Source: Amorphophallus konjac | Taxonomy: Eukaryota; Streptophyta; Magnoliopsida; Alismatales; Araceae | DNA: 64,000 nt | Direction of reading: 5' to 3' | Assembly (NCBI GenBank): GCA_022559845.1 | Contig: CM040121.1 | Coordinates: 348,848,243-348,912,242 of the forward strand | In this document: positions 48,475 to 59,360 of the stretch, piece after piece | How positions within the stretch are numbered: position 1 is the stretch's first letter | Layout of the letters: the number at the start of each line of letters is the position of its first letter | Translations under genes and position numbers: made by a program | Notes under the pieces: model-generated | Databases searched by the model: none | The model's input: the letters and a program-made list of their open reading frames with translations, nothing else | What the model was told of the DNA's origin: nothing

Positions 48475-48487
48475 GGATCATATACCA
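48475..48487 (-). other. C primer-binding site, degenerate
   Basis: TGGTATATGATCC on the minus strand, next to the 5' LTR; it diverges from TGGTATCAGAGC after six bases. Confidence 0.65.
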
Positions 48488-48490
48488 ATT

Positions 48491-50566
48491 TGATGCGGGA
48501 CGGACCAGCGAACTGGGACTCTAGCTCGCAACTCATCCCTAAGCGAGGGAAACGCGAGATCGTGTGCGGTTGAGGAACCGGCAGTGAGTCTCGGGTATTC
48601 GGCTCTTCTGCGTGTACTCGGATTGAGTCACGGGATGGATCACACTCACTCTCTCGCAGCGGTGATAACAATATATCGGGCTAATAATCCAATCACTCGC
48701 AGTGGCATATACAAATAAATACGAGTAAAGCAAATGTCGAGATGGGGAGCGGGCATGATACCTCCACGTGTCGGGCATGGGGAAGACGACCCCGGCCAAG
48801 TGCGGTAACTCCCAGTAAAAATATTATAATAATTACAGAAGTTAATTTGTTGCCTACTCCATGCAGGGAGGTAAAGGGCTACAATGTGGGCTCGGGAGGA
48901 CTGATCTTGGGTTCATGGGTAGCAACTTGGACAGCTCCGTCGGTGCCGTCCGGATGACGCGTGCTACGTGTTATGGGGCCCACGTGCTGGCTGGGGGGCC
49001 GAGTGGGCCGGGAATGGTACTACTACGGCGGTGGCTCCTGAAGGGACGTTTCCTAGGAAGGCAATGTGCTGGTTCGCCTTGTGGAAGGCGAGTCGGCCGG
49101 CCGGGCGGTCGGTGCGGCTTGCTGTCCACGGGCTGGTACTTTTGTTCTATAGTGCACGACCCGGTGAGAATGGTTGCTGCGAATAGCCCCGACCTCTGAT
49201 TGACGCGAGACTGGCGTCGTTGGAAAGCTCTTACAGAGAGCTATGACCTATGGTCAGAGAAGAAATTTTGTCTATCTCTATAATGCCCTTGGTCGAATTT
49301 ACAACCTGCTAGTTCATATAACCAGATCAGTCATGACCAATTTGGATCTACCTGAGAACAAGGGCTGACCGAAGGAAAAACTTAGGATCTAGAAGTTGGG
49401 CCCTTGATGAAAGTTCGATAGGGGGAAGTAAGGAAGACGCCAATATTTTTTATGGATTTTCTAGAGGTGATTGGACAAGGGAAATGGATTTTTGACTGGA
49501 CAAGGGTCGGATCTGGACTGCATAGGACAGAACAGATTTTGGCCTGAGTTTTAATTTTTCAGAGGGCAAAAGTAACTTCTAAATTCGAGGGAAAATTTGT
49601 GGAGGTGGGTTTTGGTGGGCAGAACACCCAGTCTAAATTTGGACTCAATCAGAAATGGGGAAGAGGGTCGGACATAGGAAGAACACGGCTGTTGTAATAG
49701 GATCTGCACAGAAGGCAGACGGCTAGGGGTGGAAAGATGGAAATGGTACAAATAGCAAACATGGGTTTTATGGCTGGAATTATTTTGTGAAGGATGGGGG
49801 GGATGTGGGGGATTCACTTCCAATTTTCGGCGCGACCTAAGCTCCTGATGGAGAGCTAAAAATATCGTAATATGGTTCTATCCAGGGTGGACAGAATACC
49901 GAAGAAGTGGCGGTGCGATGGCGGCTCGATGGCGGCTGCGACGGCGGTGCTGAGCTTCCCACTCAGGAAGGAGGTAGAAGAGATGCATCACACATAAGAA
50001 GAAGGAGCCTTCAAGCTGGGCAAGGGGGAGAGAGGAGAGAGGGGTGCACCCATGGGCTCTTGCCAATTTCACATAAATTTCTTTCATTATTTCTATCAAA
50101 ATGGGAAATACAAGGTATTTATATGAAAATACAAATGACCTAAACTATCCTCAGATCTAGGTTAGGGGAGGGGTATACAAGGGATAGAACATAATTATTT
50201 CTCCCATGTGTTTTCACAAAAATAAAAATTCCATTTAAGGGGGGCGCCCCCTAGATTTTAAGGGTGGCCAATTTTGAAATTTTCATCCCTTTGTCCCCTT
50301 GAATGGTCAAGCCATCTAGAAGCCCACCTTGGACATTTGACTAGCCTTACATGGGCCCTATGGCTTAGGTGGACCAATGGGAGAGAGGCTGAGGGGCCCC
50401 CGCTGGACCTACTGGACTTTTGCACATAAACCCACTAAAATCTAAAGACTCACATTTTGGCTGATAAAGCCTTACAATTGTAAACATGTTTTCCTAAAAA
50501 TATAAATGCAAATAAAAGGATAAAAATGTAAACTAAAAAGTTAGTGTCCGGTGTTGATTCCCATCA
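48491..50566 (-). repeat. C 5' LTR (right copy)
   Basis: Plus-strand TGATGCGGGACGG...TTGATTCCCATCA. Confidence 0.9.
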
Positions 50567-50571
50567 CTCTA
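50567..50571. repeat. TSD of C, right copy (CTCTA)
   Basis: It is identical to 44056-44060. Confidence 0.95.
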
Positions 50572-51663
50572 TAGACTGAAACAAGCTCCCAGGGCTTGGT
50601 ATGACAGATTAAGCTTCTTCCTCACAGGTAAAGGATATTCAAGAGGTGAAGTTGACCAGACTTTATTTACCAAGGTAAACAACAAAGAGATCCTTGTTGT
50701 TCAAATCTATGTAGATGATATAATTTTTGGGTCAACTAAACCTTCTATGTGTGAGGAATTTTCTAAATTAACGACTACTGAATTTGAATTGAGCTTAATG
50801 GGAGAACTGAAGTTTTTCCTTGGATTGCAGGTTAATCAAACTTCTGAAGGAAGCTTCATCATACATTCCAAATACATCAGAGATTTGTTGAAGAAATACA
50901 AGCTGAAAAACCTCAAAGAAATTACTGCACCTATGGGCACATCAACTAGTCTTGATGCTGACCCAAAAGGTAAATTGGTTGATACCAAACTATATAGAGG
51001 TATGATCGGATCTCTCTTGTATCCTACTGCATCTCGTCCTGATATACAGTCTTCAGTGTGTTTATGTGCTAGATTTCAGGCTAGTCCTAAGGAGTTTCAC
51101 ATGAGTGCAGTGAAAAGAATTTTTAGGTATCTATCAGGCCCCCTTGATTTAGGTCTATGGTATCCTGCTAGGCGTGAGCTTGAACTTGTCGCTTACACTG
51201 ATGCAGACTATGCAGGGTGTAGGATAGATAGAAAGAGCACTAGTGGGTATTGTCAATATTTAGGTGGTTGTCTAGTGTCTTGGGCATCTAAGAAGCAACA
51301 CACAGTTGCTCTCTCCGCTACTGAGGTTGAGTATGTTGCAGCAGGGAATTGTGCAGCCCAAGTACTCTGGATAAAATATCAACTCATTGATTATCACATA
51401 AAATTGGGATGCATTCCTATTCTATGTGATAATAGCAGTGCTATTTCTCTAACTAAAAATCATATTCATCACTCTAGGACTAAGCACATTGAAATAAAAC
51501 ACCACTTCTTGAGAGATGAAGTAAGTAAGAATGAAATTGAGATGCACTTCATTGAATCAGAAAAATAAATTACTGATATATTTACTAAACCTCTTGGGAA
51601 TGACAGATTTAAATTCTTAAGGAGAGAACTAGGTTTATGTAAATTTCAACATGATGAATGATT
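50572..51663 (+). pseudogene. D pol, second part: RT and RNase H
   Basis: It resumes D's RT with [12 protein letters not shown] (50576-50611). The catalytic YVDDIIFGS is at about 50707-50735, and FFLGLQV near 50815. RNase H shows [19 protein letters not shown] (about 51197), EVEYVAAGNCAAQ (about 51324) and [14 protein letters not shown] (about 51470). It ends near 51663. A TAA at about 51566 interrupts the last about 30 codons; otherwise this part is open, with all catalytic residues visible. It aligns closely with E. Confidence 0.9.
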
Positions 51664-53543
51664 TCTTAATTTTATTCTTGTCCGGAATAAATGCTCTTTC
51701 TATGATATGTTATGTGCCTGTAATTCAGTTCATCACATGATTTCAATGGTCATTCTTTCAGAACATGTTTTGCACAGTGTCTTTCTTGATCTTTAGGGTA
51801 TATCAAATGGTTAGCTAGGAGAAGGGCATATATCTTTTATCTAGAAACCCACGCCATGTGTAGAGGCTTGTCCTCTGCCAAGTACCTGAGTCAAGAGTCT
51901 GTCTGAGTCTTGCATTTCATAGGTCAAAATGTTGTGTTCAATAACAATGCATATAGATAGGGGGAGTGAGCTCTCATATTTTTTTCTTATGCATGTTGCC
52001 AGGGGGAGTTCAGAATAAATTGGGCTAAATCATGTCCAGATTGTTACTTTCTAGAATCTGTAACCCTATCTCTACATTCTTGGTCAACAGATTCACTTAT
52101 CCTATGATTTCAAATTGTTGATATCAAGTCTTTCTAGTACATTCAGAGATATCAATCTCTTGGATAGTTCTTGCAATTTTTATCCCCAGAAATAATGGCA
52201 GTCTGATAATTAGTTCATCACTCTAGGCTACTAAAATAAGAAATCTTCTCTTATAAGAATCCTTTTTGCTTCATGAATGAACTGATGGTTTAAATTTAAT
52301 AAACTTTAGAGTCTAAACACTGAATTCAATGAACTAGGATGTTGGTGACAATTAATAGTTCTCAACCATCTCTCTCATAACATGTCTGGTAAAGTCTTCT
52401 AGTATCTGAAAGTTCTGAATTAATGATTTCTTGGTTGAGAAACTTGGAGTGTGTATTATTTTTAAACAAGTCTTTCTACAAAACCAAAGGGCAGCAATGT
52501 TAAAAGAATGAGTCAAAATATGTATAGGCAGAGCAATGATTGAATGCACTGAGAAACTGGGTACTCCATCAAAGTAATGGAGAAAAACTCATGTCATGAA
52601 GTGATTCAAGTTATCTCTGTTCAAAAGTCAAAATAGTATGGTTAGCTTGACTGAGTAACTAGGGGCACTGGCATCTAATAAACGTGTACCCTTATGCAAA
52701 AAGTGTAAACTATTTCTACTATTCTAATACATGAAACAGAATGATACTTTCTGCTAAGTAACTAGGGGTACTGACGTCTAATCAACGTGTACCCTTATGT
52801 CAAAAAGTATGGATGATACCTAATTGTTCTAATTTTTAGAAACAAAAAGGTGAAAAAAATGTTTTTGTTGTAACCCTAAAGTGAAAATTCAGAAATGTCA
52901 AATTGTTTAACTTCAATACATATCCTGGTCAATCCTAAAGAACTTCACTGATTTTTTGAGTGAGTAGGATACAGCAAGACTAACTTCTTCATGTTCCATG
53001 TGGTTCTGGTTTACTGCTATTAAAGGTTACTGCAAACTTATTCAAAGAGTTGAGTGGATAAACTCTAATTTTTATTACTCTTAAACCAGAATTCTATCAA
53101 GAATGTAGTTTATAGAATCTTATACTTGAAGAATTTGAGCTATGTATGCTTAGATTCATGAACTATCATTCAGGGTGTCAGTCAGATCTCTCCTGTTCTT
53201 TCCCAACTTTTGATACTATTCTTTCATTCTTTGTCTCCATCACTTCCTTGTTTGTTGATGGCAAAGGGGGAGAGAGAGTTTTGATGGGCAAGTGATGGGC
53301 AAGAGAGAGTAGGATTTGAGGGAGAGAGAGAAAGATTTAAAGTAGGATTTGAGGGAGATTGTCTATTGTGTTGTGTCTGAGCCCATGCATGTCTGTGGTA
53401 GTTTGCATATCTGCATATGCGTCCATGCATGTTTGTTATCCACTACACTGCTGCGCTTGACTATACTTGACTGTAATCTTTGCATATTCTGACTCAGATT
53501 GAAATGAGTGTTACAATCAAAATACAGTTGTGTTGCCATCATC
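51664..53543 (+). other. D 3' non-coding region between pol and PPT
   Basis: No coding frame longer than about 65 codons and no envelope-like protein. It is colinear with the same region of E. It contains GGGGGAG tracts (51957-51966, 52001-52008, 53266-53272) and the hairpin pair at 52651-52807. Confidence 0.75.
52651..52807 (+). ncRNA. Paired conserved hairpin motifs in D
   Basis: Two about 50-bp copies (52651-52703 and 52754-52807) start 103 bp apart. Each has a potential 8-bp stem, AGGGGYAC with GTACCCTT, closing a 17-nt loop that ends AACGT and followed by a run of A then G. The same pair with the same spacing occurs in E, with compensatory stem changes. Called ncRNA only in the sense of a putative structured segment of the element RNA. 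Confidence 0.5.
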
Positions 53544-53557
53544 AAAAAGGGGGAGAA
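53544..53557 (+). other. D polypurine tract
   Basis: AAAAAGGGGGAGAA immediately before the 3' LTR. Confidence 0.9.
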
Positions 53558-53699
53558 TGTTGTGTCTCCTCTGGATTTGATTCTTAGTGAGAAGAATGTT
53601 GTGTTTTGTTGTTCGCAACAGTTTAGTTGACCTCATTTATTTGACTTTGGCAACACTTTTGATATCTTTCCTTTAGTCAGAATAAATTTTTAGTCAAGT

Positions 53700-54265
53700 A
53701 AAGGTCAGTGCATATTCACATTATTGCATATAAAGGACAGTGCATATGTCCATTTCAATTCTGAAGGTCAATGCATGTGCAGAGTTATCGTTTAGAAAGG
53801 TCGATGCACATGTAGAAGTATTGCATTGAAAGGTCGATGCACATGTGAAGTCCTGCACTAGAAGGTCTAAGCTAGTAAGTCAGCGACTGCTGCATAGGTC
53901 GATGCTAGTGAGCACATGTAGAAGGATTGCAGCATTGGTCAAAGCATGTTTCAATGAGGTCGATGTTAGTAAGAGAGCGAACGTTGCATAGGTCTATGCA
54001 TGTGTTAGTAAGGTCGATGCTAGTGAGCTAGCGACTGAAGGACAAGTCTATGCATGTGTTAGTAAGGTCGATGCTTGTTAGTTATTATTCTCAAGGTTGA
54101 TGCACCTTGCGCATTTACCATAAGGCAAGGTCGATGCATCTTCATTTCAAGTCAGTGTGTCTGACAATGAAAGTCTACCTGAATTTTAATAAGGTCGATG
54201 TTGTTACTCTGAACTACTGCATGTGTTAGCTATACAGGTTGATACACTTCATTTACGCTTCGATG
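53700..54265 (+). repeat. AAGGTCGATGCA motif array in D 3' LTR
   Basis: It is the counterpart of 37315-37950 with one fewer 54-bp unit. Confidence 0.85.
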
Positions 54266-54670
54266 CAATTGAAGAGTTTCTGAGCATTCACTTAAATAAA
54301 TTGTCTGACCTCATGAAGCATCTGAAATTGCATTTGCTAACAACTATTACATGCTTTATTAAAATCATAAATCTTGGATTATGTTTTGAACAGAAACAGG
54401 AAGAACCAGCCCACTTCTATGATCGAACACCTGGGTGGCATAAAGGTAGTTTGAATCATTCTCACATGTAACTTAAAGAACCAGATTAAAGACACGTGAT
54501 CCAAGGTAGGGAGCAGAACTGATATTCTACCACGTGGATCGTCACAACCTCCACCTCTGACACGTGGCCCCACGAAGTGCGCTTTATGGATAAAATCATT
54601 GGACAGCAGTGTGTCTTCCACGCGCCCAAAATTCAAAAAGCTCAGGGGACCACCTGGCTTAGCCTACGCC

Positions 54671-54679
54671 TATAAAAAG
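54671..54679 (+). promoter_or_regulatory. D 3' LTR TATA box
   Basis: TATAAAAAG followed by the conserved ATCTCTC/GAGAGAT inverted repeat (54683-54700). Confidence 0.6.
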
Positions 54680-56122
54680 GGGATCTCTCAGACGAGAGAT
54701 TTGTTCGTGTGGATGAAGAGATAGAAAAAGAGGAATACACAAAGTAGAAGAGTATAAGAGTTTAGAGAAGTTGAGAAGAGAAAGCTGAGAAGAGTTAGAG
54801 TCAGAGAGAGAGAAGAGTCAGAGAGGAGATCGAGAGAAAGAGCTTGCTTCAAAGAATTGAGAGAAAAACTGAGTGCCGTAAGATGGTGAAGATCATTTCA
54901 GTTAGAAGAGAGTCTGAGTGGAATTGTTGCTGTCTTGACTCTTGGATCACATCCAGAGTCAATTTGCTCCGTAGTGAGCTATATTGTTTCGTTTCATTAT
55001 CATTTTTTTTGTTTGTTTTTGACATCATTCGTATGCTGTGTATCTACGGTCAACAAGCTGTGTGCTCAGCAGCGAGGTGTGATCCTCGGTTAGCATGCTG
55101 TGAAGCTCAGCGATCTGTGGCGTGTTCCCCAAAGCTATGGATCAGCGGTCAGGGACGTGTTCCCTAAAACTGTGGGTCAGTGGTTGTAGGGAGTATATCC
55201 CCGAAGCTGTGGATCAGCGGTATTCAAACTGTATGGCAGTAGAATCCTTACTCGGTTGAGTAAGGGGTGGACGTAGATCTCAAGGTTGAGATCGAGCCAC
55301 CTTAAAATTGATTTGTCTTGTGTGTGATTTGATTTTTCATCTCTACGAATACATGAATGCTTAGGTGTTGGAGTTAGATGGAAGGCTCTTTCACCACAGA
55401 ATGTGGATCTAGAGGGGGGGTGAATAGATCAACAGGCTAATTAAAAATTATGCCTAGATTCAAATGTGGAATTAAAAGAACACTAGACAACCACAGTCAA
55501 AGCACCGAATGATGGAAACAAGATCTGCTAAACAGACAAGCAAACACACGAGAGGCACAAAGACTTTTAGGTGGTTCGGTCAATCCGACCTACGTCCACC
55601 CCACATTCAACTCGAATGTGGATTACTGCTGATACACAGCTTCAATCTGCTGGGCACTACAGCTTGCCAACAACGGCTGGGGCTTACAGCTTATCCCAAC
55701 CAGAGGAACACCCTCTGCAATAGCTGAGCTTCACAGCTTGCTCTGCTGGGCACTATAGCTTAGCCGACCAGAGGTATTACCTCTGCACACCGCTGCCTCA
55801 CAGCTTGACACCGCTGACTAATAGCTTGATCGAACAAGAGTTTTCAAAGGAAAAATAACAAGACTGAAAAGCAAGAAAAACACAATCGAATGGAAGACCA
55901 TCAAAACGACTGTAGCTCAAAGTGAGCAATATCAGCTCTGGTATCTGGACCAAGACGCTGATTCACAAGCTCTCATATCACTCTCTCAACTCATTTCTTC
56001 TCACTTTCTTCTTCTCTCCTTTTCTTCTCTTTGGATCTCGATGGCTCTCTGTTGTCTCAGATTTGTCTCACTGTATAGACTTGCCACACTTCGATCAGCC
56101 TTCAACAGAAGATGAAGACATC

Positions 56123-56130
56123 TATATATA
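56123..56130 (-). promoter_or_regulatory. E LTR TATA-like box
   Basis: TATATATAGATG on the minus strand. A CACGTG at 56210-56215 and CCACGT-like sites lie upstream in element sense, paralleling the D promoter. Confidence 0.5.
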
Positions 56131-56319
56131 CAGCAGCAGATTGGATAAGGGCGCGTGGCTTCCACGTTTTCCCGCCCAAGGAATTCGCCAGATCCGAGGT
56201 GCTTTCCTCCACGTGGCAGCATCTGATCACCTCGTCCTCCTAGGATCACGAGCCATGTCAGCAATCTCAGTAGCAGATCCCTGTCAGACAGAGTATCGGA
56301 TTATCAGGTTAAGTGAAGA

Positions 56320-57720
56320 ACTCTGTACAGACTTATAAGATGAACTGCATTGTATAGACTTCACTGTATGGACTTGTGAACTCGAATGCAGTGTACAGAC
56401 TCTGCCTAATGTATAGACTTCATCTATGTGAAGCTATGCGATGTACTGACTTCATATGTGAAGCAGCCGCTGTACAGACTTAAGCAATATGAAGACTTGA
56501 CAGACAACTGACGATGTATGGACTTCAAGTGTGAAGACATTGTGAATGCAAATACAATGTACAGACTTCATATATGCATGAGACTCTAAGAGAAATGGGC
56601 GCTGTATAGACTTCACTCGATGTACAGACTTCACGAACGATGCATGCAGTGCATTGAAGGATGTACAGGCTTCCTGCAGTGTGAAGGAGTTGAGTGTATA
56701 TACATCCACAATGTACAGACTTGCCAAGCGAAGGGGCTGTACAGACTTAATGAATGATGCAAGGCAAACGAATGTATAGACATTCAATGTATGGACTTGC
56801 CAAAAGAAACTCTGTACAGACTTGATCAAATCAAGGCTGCTAATGTATAGACTTAACAGTCGCCCTGGTTGTACAGACTTGATCACAAGCTGAACAGTCG
56901 GTTGTATAGACTTGCACAAACCAAAGTCTGTACATACTTGAAATGAAAACCAATGTATAGACTTTCAAAGGTGAACGTAGGTAAAGAACCCAATGTGCAG
57001 ACTTGGAATTGCAACGTAGGAACAGATGCCAATGTACAGACTTTGGCAAGCAACGATGTACAGTCTTGGCCAAACAGTTCAATGTATAGACTTGAACTAT
57101 CAACAGAAGGATGTACAGACTTGGCCAAACATTCCGATGTATAGACTTGAGGCATGGAGGCCAATGTACAGACTTGGAAAGCTAATGCCAATGTACAGAC
57201 TTAGCTCCGTGCATGCTACAGTCCAATGTATGGACTTTGAACTTGATGCAACATGAACAGTGAATGAATGTGTAGACTATGAACACTTTGAACTCTCTGA
57301 ACTCTGTACAGACATTGCAATCGACAGGCAATGTATAGACTTGCAAGCCTGAAGGCCAATGTATGGACTTTACCAGTAGCCCAATGTATGGACTTGACAG
57401 GGCTAAATGAGTGAATGAGCAAGCCACAATGTGCATACTTCACGATGTGTGGACTTGAGTGAGCGTGCAAGCCAACAGCCAATGTACAGACTTCCTCGTG
57501 CAGGCAATGCAGCAATGTATATACTATGAACTTGAACGTGCAGTGTATAGACTATGCTGTGCAGTGTATAGGCTATGCTAATCTGAGGAGTCGACCCATG
57601 TGAACAAGGGGGTCGACCCACAACTGTCCAGACTACACAATGAAAAGTATGGACTCTATGTTCATGCTGCAATGCAATGTAGACCTGTGGGTGTGTGCAC
57701 GACAGTATAGACTCTGACTG
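56320..57720 (-). repeat. AAGTCTGTACA motif array in E LTR
   Basis: About 45 copies of AAGTCTGTACA or AAGTCTATACA (plus-strand TGTACAGACTT or TGTATAGACTT) are all in one orientation, at irregular spacing averaging about 31 bp. Sequence between the motifs is not repeated. The TGTACA half is itself palindromic. Open frames here are by-products of the repeat. Confidence 0.9.
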
Positions 57721-57851
57721 CATTATATACACAGACAACCTGATACAAACAATTTCATCAAAATAAGAATAGTTGCCAATCAATCAAAACAAGCTGTTGC
57801 CAATGAAGTAAAACACATTGTCAACATCATCAACATAGAGGAGTCACAACA

Positions 57852-57865
57852 ATCTCCCCCTTTTT
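57852..57865 (-). other. E polypurine tract
   Basis: AAAAAGGGGGAGAT on the minus strand, abutting the 3' LTR. Confidence 0.9.
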
Positions 57866-58504
57866 GATGATGGCAGCACCCTATTATATAGAGTAGCAGT
57901 ATCCTGTTATGCAGATGCATTTTTGATGAAAGATATGAATTGTTATTCAGATTGTCATGCAGATGCTATGAAATGCTATGAATGACATGCTGAGACATGA
58001 ACAAAACTCTCTGCTCACAAGATCTCCCCCTTTGCCATAGGCATGATGCATACACTTCCCTGGAAGAATTCATCAAGTAGACAATATATTCTCCCCCTTT
58101 GCCATCAACAAAGAGGAAAAAATACAAGGGAAGGAATAAGAAGAGTCAGCTGACTGGCATTCTTATCAAGTAGTTCATAAATTAAGCAGCTAAAGCACAG
58201 AACCTTCAGTCATATGAATTTAGAAACTGCTTAGAAAGTGAGGTTCTGGTTTAAAGGTTATAAAAATGAGAGTTCATGCACTACATTCATTGGATAAGGT
58301 AGGTGTGCATGATAAAATAATAAACCAGAATTATATTTACATGAGAGATTCAGTTTCAGAATATCTTACTTTCACAGACTCAGTAAAATGTGTTAAGGGA
58401 AACCAGGTCATGTATTGAAATTAAACAATTGACATCCATGAAAATTCTTTGAAGGAACAGCATTTTCACTATGAGATCATTTTGGGCAGTCAGGTGCCAT
58501 TTGT

Positions 58505-58660
58505 CTTTTTGCTTAAGGGTATACGTTTATCAGATGCTAATACCCCTAGATACTCAACATGATGGACCATTCTGCTATGATCAAACTCAATATAAGTGAT
58601 TTACATCTTTTTACTTGAGGGTACACGTTTATCAGACACCAGTTACCCCCAGGTACTTAA
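58505..58660 (-). ncRNA. Paired conserved hairpin motifs in E
   Basis: Two copies, 58505-58557 and 58607-58660, are spaced as in D. The first pairs AGGGGTAT with ATACCCTT (D has AGGGGTAC with GTACCCTT). The second pairs GGGGGTAAC, with one bulged A, with GTACCCTC. Both keep a 17-nt loop ending AACGT. Putative RNA structure in the element transcript. Confidence 0.5.
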
Positions 58661-59174
58661 TGAAACCACCCTACTGTTTTGATCATTTTATACAGAGATA
58701 GCTGATACACCTCATGACATGAGTGTTTTTCACTTCTTTGATGGATCACTCAGTTTCTCAGTGATTTACCAGTCATTGCTCTGCCAATGCTATTTTTCAA
58801 TATATTTTCAATGTTTTTCAATATCTTTCTTAGCTGTCCTTTATTTGTTTCAGAATGACTTGTTTAAGGACAATACACATACTTAGTTTCTCTAACATGA
58901 TTTCAGATGAGTTTTCAGATTTCAGATATAACTAACTTTGTCTGACATGATATAAGATGAGGGTTGAGAGCTTTATCAATTTTCAGCATCCTTATTTACT
59001 GATTGTAATCTTTCAACTCTAAAGATTATAAAATTTAAACCATTAAGTCAGTCTTTAAGCAATTACAGTTCGTATGAGGGAAGAGGTCTGTTTTCTATTG
59101 CTTAATATTAGAACTGATTAAAAGATTACCATACTGTCAGACTCAATCATTCAGAGTCAAGGATGAATAGACAG

Positions 59175-59360
59175 AGTTGACGCTGGGAGTTCAAGGCGTC
59201 CACGCATCAGTTGAAGAGGCAATACTGAGATAGTGTCAGTGCGTCGACTCCACACTATTGCAGCGTCAACTCATCAGAATAATGAAACAGAGACATTCAC
59301 AGATCTAGTTCACTGCATCAACGCCACAGTATAGCAGCGTCGACGCAGCAGTTCACCTTG
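59175..59360 (-). repeat. GCGTCGACGC-type short repeats
   Basis: Three imperfect units contain GCGTCGACGC or GCGTCAAC arms separated by a TGCTATACTGTGG-like core. The arms are complementary within units. Not seen at the equivalent place in D. Confidence 0.6.

Larger units (their letters stand above)
44061..50566 (-). mobile_element. Element C: non-autonomous LTR element of the A/B/C/I family
   Basis: LTRs 44061-46139 (2079 bp) and 48491-50566 (2076 bp) flank a 2.35-kb interior with a Gag-like protein, a degenerate PBS and a polypurine tract. Perfect CTCTA duplications place it in D's reverse transcriptase. LTR ends are TGATTCGGGATGG or TGATGCGGGACGG on the left and CCCATCA on the right, as in A and B. 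No RT or integrase is present. Confidence 0.95.
37174..55365 (+). mobile_element. Element D: Ty1/copia SIRE/Sirevirus-type retrotransposon, with C nested
   Basis: Order: 5' LTR (37174-39520), PBS, gag with long coiled coil, protease, integrase, RT (broken by C at 44061-50566), RNase H, a 1.9-kb 3' non-coding region, polypurine tract, and 3' LTR from 53558. The 3' LTR is interrupted after 1808 bp by element E at 55365/55366. The copia gene order (integrase before RT), the coiled-coil gag and the several GGGGGAG tracts after pol fit the SIRE/Sirevirus lineage. The rest of the 3' LTR is beyond E, outside the window. Confidence 0.9.
53558..55365 (+). repeat. D 3' LTR, interrupted by E
   Basis: It matches 37174-39025 of the 5' LTR. 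It differs by loss of one 54-bp repeat unit and a small insertion near 54775. It stops at TTAGG (55361-55365), the expected left TSD of E. TATA box at 54671. Confidence 0.9.
55366..57851 (-). repeat. E 3' LTR (2486 bp)
   Basis: In element orientation it runs TGTTGTGACTCCTC...CATCTAACTCCAACA. It has a TATA-like site at 56123-56130 and a G-box at 56210-56215, 80 bp upstream of it. A large AAGTCTGTACA array lies at 56320-57720. Near the 3' end, GATCTATTCACCCCCCCTCT (minus strand) is shared with D's LTR end (39473-39492). Confidence 0.9.

Noticed and set aside
51664..53543. Envelope-like gene sometimes found after pol in SIRE-type elements
   Set aside because: No frame longer than about 65 codons and no membrane-segment pattern in D; the same is true for E at 57866-59656.
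56320..57720. Possible CRISPR-like array (short repeat, varied spacer)
   Set aside because: The 11-bp repeat is too short and spacing too irregular; it sits in the LTR of a plant retrotransposon and no cas gene is present.
56452..57783. Minus-strand open frames of 76-155 codons with repeated SVH/VYTL patterns
   Set aside because: They are translations of the AAGTCTGTACA motif array in the E LTR, not a repeat protein.
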